NCBI GenBank assembly: GCA_016508695.1
Contig: VNKQ01000017.1
Span: 124,001 to 188,000 of the forward strand
Length of the DNA stretch: 64,000 bases
Origin: Hyphodiscus hymeniophilus
Taxonomy: Eukaryota > Ascomycota > Leotiomycetes > Helotiales > Hyphodiscaceae
Reading direction: 5' to 3'
In this document: piece after piece, positions 1-10,483 of the stretch
Numbering within the stretch: the first letter of the stretch is position 1
How the letters are laid out: each line of letters starts with the position of its first letter
The notes under the pieces: generated by a model
Told to the model about the DNA's origin: nothing
The model's database searches: none
What the model saw: only the letters and a program-made list of their open reading frames with translations
Made by a program: the position numbers and the translations under genes

Positions 1-2235
1 TATCGCGGTAATACATCTCCCAGGTCTGCATCGGCTTTTGAAAGCGCGCTACATAGATCAATAGGGAGTTGTATCAACTTCAGATCAGTATCTTCCTGTC
101 TCTTGCGGGATCGGGAAGCAATAAATGCAACCAATGTAGGCTGGCCCCCAGATCCTAGAGGCGTAATGACCTCAGAGATTACAATCACATCAGAAGGCAG
201 TCTGGCCCTGAGCTGGCTCTCAATCTCACTTAGTTCGACGCGTTGTCCACGCAACTTGACTTGAGTATCCTGTCTTCCAACAAATACAATACCTCCAGAG
301 CCATCGGGATCATATTTTCCAAGATCGCCAGTCTTGTAAAGACGCCCACGACGGCCTATGTAACTCTTGTGGCCTGCGATGAGCCATGGTGGATCTTTGA
401 TGAAGGCGGCTGCGGTTTTGTCGGGATCGTTCAAATAGCCTTGCCCTACAATTGGACCTTCGACAAGTAACTCGCCTACAGCGCCGACTGGCATCAAAGA
501 ATCGTGGTCGTTCGGGTCTACGACCCAGATTGCTGCTCCATTGCCTCTCCCAATTGAGATGTAATCTCTGCCAGTAGCAGCACTGCTATTTATTGTGCAT
601 CCGATAGTACACTCACAGGGACCATAGCCTATGACGATCCTAGTTTCTCGACCCCAAAGTGCAACATCACTGGCCGATACTGCCTCTCCTCCAAGACCGA
701 GGCCGCCGAGCGATGCTATCACATCGGGATCAAGTATTCGGGCTACTGAAGGTGTCAGGCCTGCGTAATTGACCTCCATTTTGCGCATCGCTCCATTTAT
801 GTCGTTCATTCGATCTTCGTCAGAGGGAATACAAAGGCAGCCGCCGCTTCCAAGAGTTAGTAGCATACTGTCGATACTGACGTCAAAAGCGTAGGAGGCG
901 AAATCAAGAACCCTGGAGTTCTCTGCATATCCCACTGCTTTCGCACGAGGAATTGCACTGCTTGTATAAGTCTCATGAGATATACAAACTCCTTTGGGCG
1001 TTCCAGTGCTACCGGAAGTGAATATTATATACATGAGGGCGGATGGTGGTACGGCTGTCAGCTTTGAAGCAACCTCTGAATCCAAGAAGGGTGTGAAAAT
1101 GTCCGACTCGACAGTGACAATCTTTCCGTCCGGAATGATGAGCGTGGAAAGTTCATGCTGCTTAAGAGATGTCACCATTGTCGTCGCGGAAACCTGTTTC
1201 GCCATGTTCTCGAGACGGGCAAGCGGAAGCGTAGGATCCATGAGCACAAAAGTTGCCCCTACTTTCATCACGGCAAGGACGGCGACGATCGTCCATCTAG
1301 ACTTCTCGAAGCAAACAGGTATAATATCATGTAAAACAACGCCACTTTTCTTGAGCAAGCACGCTATAAAGGTGGAATACTGTTCGATTTGGCGGTATGT
1401 CAAGCTGCCATCCCAGGATGACACCGCGACCTTGTCTGAATATCTCTGAGATTGCTCAGATATCATTTCGTGCATGCAAAAGTTGTAAGAAGGAGGAAGC
1501 ATGTGATTCCAGCCCCATATCTTGTCCAGATCGCGTGGGGTTGGCTGAGTGAAGTCCTCGATGGGCGAACTAGGATTCGAGATACATGTTTCGATAGTAT
1601 CGACCAGTGTCTCGACGTGCTGATTGACTGTAAATTGTGGCATATTTTCGGGAGATCGCACCACCCGGATCTTGAGAAGGCCTTGAGCATAACCGATTTC
1701 GAGTTGAAGAGCTCTCTAAGTAAGGACAATTAGCCAATTTTAAACCAAACGTGGACCATCCGCTCACTTCATCTTTTTCTTCTCCCAGACTTTGAGACTC
1801 GAAACTGGTATTTAAGAGGAGCGAAGCGGGAGTGGGCATGGCTGCAGACTGGCATGGGGTGAGTGCCGTAATATAGTCAGATATTGCTGCAGCAACTTGT
1901 CCCACAAGATTGCTTGATCCTGATCTTGTCACAAATTCATCCAACGACAGACATCTTCTCGCTGGCTCATATTCGAGCCCATTCTCTTGACTTTTGTAGG
2001 TCCAGTTGAAAGAGATCTGCCGCCCTTCCCGTGTTCGTAAGAGCACAAGCAGCCAGGATAAAAACAGAAGTTCTTCTCTCATGCCTGTGGAAGTGATGGT
2101 TTGGTCAGCTGCAAGACCAACGATGTTGAAAGACATGTAGCCATCCTGATCGGTTTGGCCCTTAGAAAAGACATCAACAAGTCCAGTTGGCTGGTGGATT
2201 TGGGTATGGTCACCGCTGACATGTATCGAGCCCAT
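1..2235 (-). CDS. sidD: Nonribosomal peptide synthetase, N-terminal part (probable fusarinine synthetase SidD); cut by window edge
   Basis: The gene starts at the ATG ending at 2235 (reads MGSIHVSG) and runs off the left edge. One intron lies at 1716-1767; exon 1 is 156 codons. After about 230 residues that resemble a degenerate N-terminal condensation-like segment comes a full adenylation domain. Visible core motifs are LTYRQIEQ, a TSGSTGTPKG phosphate loop, GYGPCECT, YKTGDLGKY and GRQDTQVKLRGQRVELSEIE. The frame is still open at base 1, just after LPR, so the thiolation and condensation domains lie outside. sidH and sidF beside it, in the order known for Aspergillus fumigatus sidF-sidH-sidD, make fusarinine C synthetase the best identification. 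Family membership is seen directly; the substrate (anhydromevalonyl-hydroxyornithine) is inferred from context. Confidence 0.88.
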
Positions 2236-2709
2236 TTTTCAACCAGTCCAGGTTATTGGCGTCAAAATCCTAGTTCAGATCAATAATAAGAGAAAGACTT
2301 TCTTTGAGACCCTCGTTTCGCTTTCTGAACTCTGAATGAATTCAGCATAACCAAAATTGCATGGGGTAACGAGGAGGGAGTCAAGCAGCTAACGTCATGT
2401 GGGTGGTTCATCCACTGACAAACAAGCCAACCCACCAAACTTGCCCCATTCAGACATTGTTTAGCTTCTTCCATAATGGAAGAATTGCCAGCTTGTCGTG
2501 TAACGAGGAGGAACTGCGCCGGGGTGAGGTGTGGTGTGGTGAAATTTAGAGTGTCTCGCTTCCTGGGCAGCCTCCGCTAGGTCCACCCTCCATTATTGAA
2601 TATGGGCACGCCGTTGCAGACTACTACGGACACGTGGGTCGATGATACTCTACGATGGAATCCAGACCACACTCCTCCCTGCCAACACAATACACCCACA
2701 TTTTATCCC

Positions 2710-2750
2710 ATCAGATAAGATGAAGTAAAACTCTGATTCTCATCTGATAA
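2710..2750 (+). promoter_or_regulatory. Two iron-responsive GATA-factor (SreA-type) sites upstream of sidD
   Basis: ATCAGATAA at 2710-2718 and ATCTGATAA at 2742-2750 both match the published SreA/siderophore-repressor consensus ATCWGATAA exactly. They share an orientation and sit 32 bases apart, about 475-515 bases upstream of the sidD start codon. The known role of such sites is repression of siderophore genes under iron sufficiency; binding here is inferred. The rest of the 2236-2967 spacer (sidD promoter plus sidH 3' flank) shows nothing else recognisable. Confidence 0.65.
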
Positions 2751-2967
2751 GATAAAAAAACTGGAGCGGCACTCGGCCCCATCTACCCCCACCTGCGCGT
2801 TGCCAGCTCCGGTCGTCTGATATTCTGCATAATCCACCTCTGGTAAAGACAGTGGAGCTCAGTGGGAGATCCATACGGAGTATACAAGCGGCAAAAACTA
2901 CCTACTAGGATACAATGTCCTCAGTCGGGAACCTATAGTGCAGGTACCCTGCCCTTGCCCGCCTCCA

Positions 2968-3900
2968 TCACAGCTTCGAGTTCACCCAGATCGGCGGTCG
3001 TTTCTCGACAAACGCCTGAATACCTTCCGCGAAATTCGGGGAATCGACCAGGCGAGGGTACCACTGCTCGGCCAACGTCGACACCGCCTCCTCCACATTG
3101 CTTGCTTCCCAGCTCAACCGAATCCCTCGGCGACCTACGATCAGTGCATCTGGACTGTTTTGACACATGTCTTGAGCAACCTGGACGGCAGCCCGCGCAA
3201 CATCGGTGGCCGAATCCACCAATCGACTTACCAGCCCCCATTCATAGAGTGTCTTCGCGCTCACAGCTCTGCCAGTCAGGACAAGGTCTGTCGTGCGTTG
3301 CAGCCCCAAGGTGCGGGTCAGGCGTGGCAGGCTTCCGGCCACGGGCGCTATCCCTCGTCTTGCTTCGGGTAGAGAGAAGACCGCCGAGGAGCAAGCGATG
3401 ACAAGATCGCAGTTGGCAACCATCTCAAACCCCCCTCCCATGCATATGCCATTCACTGCAGCAATGATCGGCTTTTTACCACTCCGGCGAGGCAGCCCAG
3501 CAAGTCCCGGTGCAGCCATGTCGTTGACTACCCCAGCCTTGTTCATCTCGCTCCATTCTGTTCACATCGATCCAATTAGTCCTCTTTGAAGGGATTCTCT
3601 GGCATGGAATATACAAGGAACATTTGTACCTTGTAGATCAGCTCCAGTACAGAAGGCCCTCCCGGCGCCTGTGATAATGCCAACCCATAAGCTTTCATCT
3701 CTATCGAATAGCTCCCATATCTCGCTGATTTCCTGACTGGTGGCTTTGTTGATACAATTCAATTTCTCCGGTCTGTTCAATGTGATCTGTACAATCCGCT
3801 CTTGCGGGAAAGAGACATTAAAGTGCCGAAATTTTGGAGACCCCGAGCTCAGAGACATTGAAGAGTGGATCGTCGACAAGACTTTGGCAGCAGGAGGCAT
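2968..3900 (-). CDS. sidH: Peroxisomal enoyl-CoA hydratase/isomerase family protein (mevalonyl-CoA hydratase SidH)
   Basis: Two exons, 3900-3630 and 3557-2968, with a 72-nt intron at 3558-3629, give 286 aa. Crotonase-fold signatures are clear: GAGRAFCTGADLQ (oxyanion-hole loop), NGICMGGGFEMVANCDLVIA, and FSLPEARRGIAPVAGSLPRL. The protein ends in Ser-Lys-Leu, a textbook PTS1 peroxisomal signal. In the fusarinine/TAFC pathway SidH dehydrates mevalonyl-CoA to anhydromevalonyl-CoA inside peroxisomes, and both the signal and the neighbours (NRPS on one side, divergent sidF on the other) fit. A plain beta-oxidation hydratase is the alternative; position in the cluster argues against it. Confidence 0.87.
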
Positions 3901-4387
3901 GAGAAATGACTAGCATACCCTCCTCCCTTCCTCAACTTTATACCCTTCAGCAGTAAATACATGCTGCCACGCACTAGCGACCTGTTTCCGTCCTAAATCG
4001 TTTTCGGATTTGGTTCACACCAGAGTATGCTTAGTGGCTCATTAGCCCGTGGAAGGTCTTCTTCTGTAGGGGTACGGTATCGGTAATTAGTGCTTTCCAG
4101 ATTTACCAAAAATCCTCCTGTCAACGCACCCTTGGAGCTCCGGCTAAAGTGTACGCGGAGTTGATATCGGCGTGATCTACAGTGGCCCGCAGACAGCAGC
4201 TCGCAGACAGCTCAGGCTCTTCGCAAAACCCGCCTCCTCGGCCTGGGAAGCTCTCATCCTCGATTTGGATTACGACCAGTCTTTACCCACCAGGGCTGCA
4301 AAAATCTTGAATTTCCACATTGATCGGAAATCGACTCTCATGTCACTACATTCTTTAGAGACCCATCAATTGTTCAGCCTTACAACA
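3901..4387. promoter_or_regulatory. Divergent promoter region between sidH and sidF
   Basis: This spacer separates the outward-facing starts of sidH (minus) and sidF (plus), so it should carry the shared promoter. I found no exact ATCWGATAA match here, only an isolated GATA core near 4163, unlike the sidD upstream region. The open frame of sidF continues upstream to a GTG at 4172 without a usable ATG before 4340. Confidence 0.4.
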
Positions 4388-5771
4388 ATGGAAATAACCT
4401 CGACACTACACAAATACCCTCTGATAAAATTACCACACCCTTTCCTTACAACATATCGAGTTCACACCGTTCCAAACACGTCGCCAGCCGAATTTATCTT
4501 AACACTGGATGAACAGCCCCCGGCTGGAAGACCTTTGCCCCGACCATTGCATCTCGACTCACTCTCGTGGCTTGATTTGTCGTTCAAACCCAATGATGAG
4601 TGTCCACCAATCTCAGATAACAGCTCGTGGGCACGAGCGTGTCGAAGTCCACAGACCAGCTTCCAATGGACCAAAAAAAGCCCGCCTTCATTGGGGCAGA
4701 TCTGGAATGTGATCCATGCAATATACCTCGCACATCCAACGTTTGAATATTTCAGACTTACTCTGCTTGGTCCAGAGAATGAAGTTATTCGAAACGAATT
4801 ACTCTCTACTGGCTTGGGGATTGAGCATCCAAAACCATGGCGATCGGTGGAGCATTCTGATGAATTGTTAGTTCTGCGAAGCGCGTTCTGGCAAGGTGCG
4901 GCTTCTCCAATGGGCCCTCGTCCGATCTGGGCTGTAGGAGATGGTACAGACGGTCCTATGCGTCAAAACCTGGCCCAATATCCGATCATGCCCGAAAACC
5001 ATCAGATCACAATGAAGTTCCCAGAGCAAGCTGTGTATGCTCGTCATCCGACACGACGCCCGAAGCCATATCCAGGATCGATTGCCTACAGTCGCTACAT
5101 TCCTGAGCTCGACGAGCATTTTTCACTTGAGGTCGTCGATTGGCAAGACCTGGAGCATCTGCAGCTTTTCAACTCATGGCAAAACGACCCACGAGTGGCA
5201 CAGGGCTGGAATGAGACAGGAACTTTGGATCAGCATCGAGAGTACCTGCACAAGCTTCATCTTGATCCTCACGTGCTTTGCTTGTTTGGGCGCTTCAATC
5301 AGTGCCGGTTCGCATATTTTGAATTGTATTGGTCAAAGGTAATTGCCAGATCGCCTCTATTCCCCTCATACTGCCATGGATGCTGATTTTGAGTCACAGG
5401 AAGATCATTATGGCGCCCACTATGATGCTGGAGACTATGATCGCGGGCGTCATTCGCTTGTTGGGGATGCATCATTTCGGGGCTCAAAGCGAGTCAACGC
5501 ATGGTACGCCAGTTGTATCCATTATTGCTTTTTGGATGATCCACGTACTGCAAACGTGGTAGGCGAGCCGAAAGCCACAGGGTCAACCATCTTGTCATAC
5601 GAGAACTCCCAGGGTCTGGTCATTGGCAAGTACGTCGACCTGGGCCATAAACGGTCCGTCCATTCGATCTGTAGCCGGGAAAAGTGGTTTCAGCTGTGCC
5701 CCATCTTCTGGGACGGACAGAATCAGCCATTGAGATCTGCTGATCGTGCCGCGTGGAATGCCAAACTGTAG
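4388..5771 (+). CDS. sidF: N5-hydroxyornithine acyltransferase of siderophore biosynthesis (SidF, GNAT/IucB-like), peroxisomal
   Basis: Exon 1 ends at 5338 and exon 2 is 5400-5771, with a 61-nt intron. From the ATG at 4388 the protein is 440 aa. An in-frame ATG at 4340 would add 16 residues; 4388 has the better start context (A at -3, G at +4). The C-terminal half is the siderophore acetyltransferase domain, with a FNSWQNDPRVAQGW block, a FAYFELYWSKEDHYG block across the splice junction and a GKYVDLGHKRSVHSICS stretch near the end. The last three residues, Ala-Lys-Leu, are a valid PTS1 signal. SidF transfers anhydromevalonyl from CoA to N5-hydroxyornithine. It is divergent from sidH, and a siderophore transporter follows downstream. 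Confidence 0.88.
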
Positions 5772-5970
5772 GCTTGTACATTGACCTTACGAGCTCAAAT
5801 CGGAATACATCTGCACAAACACTTATTTATCCCTGCTGTCGAGGTTGCGTAAACCCGAGTGGAGCTGCGTGACTACTGTAACAGAGATGAGAATTCCTCG
5901 GGCAGCCCTACCTACTCGAGAATAGTCAGGTTGAAGCACACAGGCCAAGGCCCCGGATGAAGAGATTGCA

Positions 5971-6092
5971 ATCTGATTAGATAGCAAAGATGGCGCCATA
6001 AAGCTCGCCAAGCCGACCTGCGCGCTCGCCAATGGCCACGCTCATCACACACCCCCTGCGCCATACTGGAAAAAATCAATCAGATTAGATAA
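5971..6092 (+). promoter_or_regulatory. Pair of variant GATA elements upstream of the siderophore transporter
   Basis: ATCTGATTAGATA (5971-5983) and ATCAGATTAGATAA (6079-6092) are near copies. Each matches ATCWGATAA with one change (ATCWGATTA) and carries an overlapping AGATA core. They lie 450-575 bases before the transporter start. Because both depart from the consensus in the same way, they look like a real paired element, but binding by an iron regulator is only inferred. The rest of 5772-6545 has nothing I recognise. Confidence 0.4.
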
Positions 6093-6545
6093 AAACCTGC
6101 TCATTAGCTGCAGTCTCCGGATCTAGTAGCTCAACTCCACTCCCTTATGCATGCGCATCCACGCTTCCTTCCCACTCCATCATAGTCCATCATTATTGGA
6201 AAGACCCGGCTTGCATGTTGCAGGTAGTAAGAGTAGAATTGCTGATTCAAGTATTCCTCTGCCGCATTAGCCGTGTAATACTTCTTGTACTCCCCATCGT
6301 CCCGACACCGGAAGTACAAAAGAGCCAAGGTGATGTATGTGGATCTCCACATGGAATTCTAGCTATGATGGGCCTAACTCCATATTGATAGCCTCTTCCG
6401 TGTGCAGCCGTAAGGTAGGGAAGTCTCCAGGTCACTCTCGTATCAAAACGTTTCCCTTCTTCTATTTGATACCTTTATCATACTACTTCTTCATCGTTCA
6501 TCTTTCATCGTGGTTATACTTTTGCGGCAGCGACCTACAGCCATC

Positions 6546-8553
6546 ATGGGAGCACTCTCTAGACTCAGACCTGGCTTTCGTCGTGAGCAGACCGAAGATG
6601 AAGGTCCTTCCGTGGCCATGGCTGGAATGTCCTCAAATGAGAAGAATCCAGCAATCAGTGGAACCAGTGGCATCGATGATACAATTTCTCATAGCAATGG
6701 CCGTGATGAGCCAGCGATAGAACACCCTGACAAAGACGTGGTGCCTACCGAAGACGCCCAACGAGGAGTTCAGCAGGTCGAGGCAGTCACCTTGACCTGG
6801 ACGAAACCACAGCTTGCCGCGGTCTTCATTCTGTAAGTTGACACGTTTGTAAACCTTGTAGACATACCAACTAAATTGTTTACTCACAGAATGTGGTTGC
6901 TTTACCTGGTTAATGCTTTCCAATCATCAATCTTGGGGAATCTTGTACCATTTGCTACCAGCGCATTCGAGTCACACTCCCTGTTAACGGTCATATACAT
7001 CGTCTCCAACAGTATGACCGCTGCAATATATATTCCACTTGCCAAGATGTTGGATCTCTGGGGCCGTGCTGAGGGTTTCTTGCTCATGGTCGTTTTCGCC
7101 ACGTTGGGGATGATCATGATGGCCGGTAGCAATGGCATAGCCACCTTCTGCGCTGCACAGGTACTGTCTCATTCTCGGGTAATTTCAATATTCTCAATCT
7201 TGCTGACATGCCGGACTCTCAGGTCTTTTATTCCATCGGCTTTGGGGGCTTGATTTATAGTGTTGATGTCGTCACTGCTGATGTATCGAAATTGAAGAAT
7301 CGGGGTCTTGCATATGCCTTTACCTCTTCACCATATATGATCACAGCATTCGCTGGACCTAAAGCCGCCGACGAATTCTACTACAGAGTCAGCTGGCGTT
7401 GGGGCTTTGGTGCTTTCGCCATTATATTACCATTCGTGGCAGCGCCATTGTTCATCATTTTGAAACTCAATCTCCGCAAAGCAGAGCAACGAGGCCTTAT
7501 GATCAGAGAGAGGAGTGGCAGGACGCTTTTGCAAAACATCTGGCATTACATCCAGGAGTTCGACGGTCAGTATCTTCTCTTCATCAAGCTGGCAATATGC
7601 AATATGCTTACTTTTGAGCAGCCGCTGGTGTGGTTCTCTTCTCATGCGGCTTTACGGTATTTCTACTCCCGTTCACTCTTGCCGATACCGCCCCTCAAGG
7701 ATGGAATACTGGCTACATTATTGCCATGATCGTCGTCGGTTTTGTGGTCCTTGTTATTTTTGCCCTTTATGAGGTTTTCCTCGCAAGAGCACCGTTCTTG
7801 AACGTAGCACTTTTAGCAAATCGAACAGTCATCGGTGCTTGCCTGCTGGAATTGACCTATCAGATCTCTTACTACTGCTGGAACAGCTACTTCACCTCGT
7901 TCCTGCAAGTTGTCAACAACTTGACTCTGGCAGAAGCTGGGTACGTAAGCAATACGTTCGACATCGTCTCTGGGGTTCTCCTCCTGGGAGTCGGGTTTAC
8001 AATTCGCAAGACAGGATACTTCAGGTGGCTTCTTCTCATTGCCGTTCCGATTTACGTCTTTGCTCAAGGTCTGATGATCTATTTCCGCCGTCCGAATCAG
8101 AGCATCGGCTACATCGTCATGTGCCAGATATTCATTGCGATCGGTGGAAGCGTATTCATCATTTGCGAACAAATCGCAATCCTAGCAGCCTCAGATCATC
8201 AACACATTGCCGCTGTGCTCGCCTTGCTCTACGTCGTCGGAAACATGGGCGGTGCCATTGGAAACGCGATTTGCGGCGCCATCTGGACAAACACGTTCCC
8301 TCAGGCTTTAGGACGCTATCTTCCCGAATCTGCCCAGGGAAACTTGACCGACATCTACGGCGATTTGGACACGCAGCTCAGTTATCCGGTAGGGAGCGAT
8401 ACTCGAATCGGCATCCAGCAGGCATACGGATATGCGCAGGAGAGAATGCTGATTGCTGGGACGGCTATCATCTCGCTGGCGTTCATATGGGTCCTTCTGA
8501 TCAAGAACATCAATCTCGCCAAGGTCCCGCAAGTGAAAGGCACTGTGTTCTGA
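6546..8553 (+). CDS. mirB: Siderophore-iron transporter, MFS/SIT family (MirB-like)
   Basis: Four exons, 6546-6832, 6890-7160, 7223-7565 and 7622-8553, give 610 aa, and all junctions keep frame. About 75 hydrophilic N-terminal residues precede many hydrophobic membrane segments, as in the 14-span siderophore-iron transporter family. Family hallmarks include LLYLVNAFQSS in the first membrane helix, FYSIGFGGLIYSVDVV, and AAGVVLFSCGFTVFLLPFTL reconstituted across the third intron. It should act at the plasma membrane, importing ferric siderophore by proton symport. Its place next to sidF and the GATA-like elements upstream support a role in uptake of the siderophore made by this cluster. Exact substrate cannot be told from sequence; MirB (TAFC) is the closest expectation. 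Confidence 0.85.
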
Positions 8554-8734
8554 GTTGTGGGGTTGCAGCAGCTTCCCTCCATCAAACCTCACCTGCTTCC
8601 ACGATGCGATGAGCCATGCGTATCAAGATTCTGCATATAGACGGACCGTCTGTCCCAAAGATAGTCTCACAGGTCATTCATGTGAGAGAAATCAACTGTA
8701 GCGGTTTATTTCATTTTATTATTCTTGTCCAATA

Positions 8735-8995
8735 TTATCCCATAGCTGTTTTGATTGTGCCTGCGTATACCGGCAGTAGTGCTCGGCATTCTGAGGAAGC
8801 GTTCATGAAATCTTCGATACTGTGTATATAACTAGGGAGCAAGAAAAGAAGTTCATCTGGAAGTTCAATCAAAATCACATTGGTTTTCGATATGCAAGAA
8901 TCTTTGGGATGAACAAACAAGGTGAATAGGCTTGGAGGTTGTAAATAAATTTGGCAAACTTTCAAGCAAGCAGTTACTGTACCAAAATTACCCAT
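8735..8995 (-). pseudogene. F-box domain fragment
   Basis: A short minus-strand frame of 86 codons contains IELPDELLFLLPSYIHSIED followed by FMNASSECRAL, which reads like a fungal F-box (leucine-proline start, then a Ser/Cys-rich second helix). The frame stops soon after the box with no substrate-binding region, and no continuing exon was found before the transporter end at 8553. I take it as a relict or a fragment of an F-box gene; a genuine small F-box protein cannot be excluded. The surrounding spacer 8554-9524 has no other gene that I can support. Confidence 0.4.
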
Positions 8996-9524
8996 TCCAG
9001 CAGACCGAAATGACTCTTCGGTGCTCTTTTGTAATTGTTCTTTTTCACGTCAAAGGAAGCCTTACCAAGGGAATGTATAACAACTGTAATGTGAAATCTC
9101 TTCGCCATGCCACTCGCTCGAGTTGCATTGGGATAAACTGTCCTCGATCGATATTGGTGTTAAGTCATGTAAACAGGAGTCAGCAGCCTAAAACTGTGAC
9201 CCATTGAGAGGCGGATCTAGTGGGTAGAGTAAGACCCTCGAAGCACAACCGAAACTTATCCCAACGTGTACGAGACTCGAGATAGAACTGTTCAACATTC
9301 TTTTTGGCTCTTGATAAGTCGGCCAGACATTACTTCATAACTACGTGAGACACATATTGTAACGGTTTCGCGTTGAGGATCGGCTCGGTCTTCTTATCAT
9401 GGCGGGGTAATTTACCCCACTTTCATTGCATTGCTCTCATGGCAACAACATTCACAGGCTGGTGATACCTTGACGGCGCGTCCCCTAAGACAGATCTCAG
9501 CTTTGATTGTTATTATCAACCAAA

Positions 9525-10333
9525 ATGTCCTCTTCCCCCATTCTATCCGTCCTGCCCGCCCTGCCCGCTGATCTTGAATCAATTTTCTCAAGCCATGCGA
9601 ATAATCCACTTGCTCTCATCGAAGCGTTTATGCCCGTGTTCTGCGATCACGTAGATGCAGATCGGATATTTGTTCAAGCCAGAAATCCAGATAAGCGAGT
9701 TTGTAAAGTCATGCGCTGGAGGAGGCATGATGGCATCCCATGGTAAATATGGTAGCACTTGAGGTCACGATAAGGCGTTGAAGATGAAGACACACTGATG
9801 CTGAGATATGTAGGCCAGAAATCCCGGGCTCTTCAATTGACTGGTTCGTGGAGGATCATTGGGAGGTTGAGGATCCGCTTTGGAGAGCGGCTTTGCAGGT
9901 TCGAATCCTTCAGCCATTCCCACGCATCATTTACTGATGAGATCTATACAGCTTAAGCCAAGGTACAGCATTACATCATCCTTATCATACCGCTTGACTT
10001 ATACCACATGCTAAACTCGCCAGTATCTACATTGAAGACCTTCAAAGAGCAGCAGCGGATGGGCTACTCAATCTCGACTTCGAGAACTCATATATGTTCC
10101 ATACGGCCTTCATTCATGGACATGCCCACTGGCCGCCTTTAGCGCAACTACCAGAAACTACGGACTTCCAATCTGAAGAGAGGAAATTCTATGGATCAGT
10201 CCAGCCTGCTGTCTTTGATGGGCCAAGAATTTGGACCCAGAATATACATGAGCTTGTGGAGAAATGCTTTGTGAGGATTGCGCCTGTGATGAAAGCTTAT
10301 GGAGAGACTGCTCCCGACATGAGAGGGAAATAG
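9525..10333 (+). CDS. Hypothetical protein with an 11-nt microexon
   Basis: I do not recognise this protein with certainty. Four exons join in frame: 9525-9742, 9814-9898, an 11-nt microexon 9952-9962, and 10024-10333, giving 207 aa (624 nt, divisible by three). Introns have GT-AG ends. The N-terminal half, with HVDADRIFVQARNP and a following basic VMRWRR, loosely recalls a GAF-like fold, but this is weak. The C-terminal half has the aromatic stretch HTAFIHGHAHWPPL. There is no signal peptide or membrane segment. The microexon is supported only by frame and splice-site agreement, so RNA evidence would be needed. Confidence 0.5.
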
Positions 10334-10483
10334 AACAAAGGGGGGTGGAAAGCAGCGGGTCAGTTGAAAGAGGTATCAAAGAAGGATCTAGAGGAGCGTT
10401 TCTTTCATGATCAACGCAGTTATGATTTGCTCAAATCCTAGTTAGAGTCGTCAAAGCCTCTATCTCTGCAATGTTGTACCACT

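Noticed and set aside
994..1733. Plus-strand frames of 93-151 codons in the first 1.8 kb
   Set aside because: They lie antisense to the NRPS adenylation domain, which has full core motifs on the minus strand.
4172..4387. Upstream extension of the sidF frame to 4172
   Set aside because: The frame begins with GTG, not ATG, and its sequence does not look like a conserved leader.
9855..9930. GGTTCGAATCC, a perfect tRNA B-box word, with a nearby GC-rich hairpin
   Set aside because: No A-box, acceptor stem or cloverleaf; the T-stem has mismatches, and it overlaps an exon/intron border.
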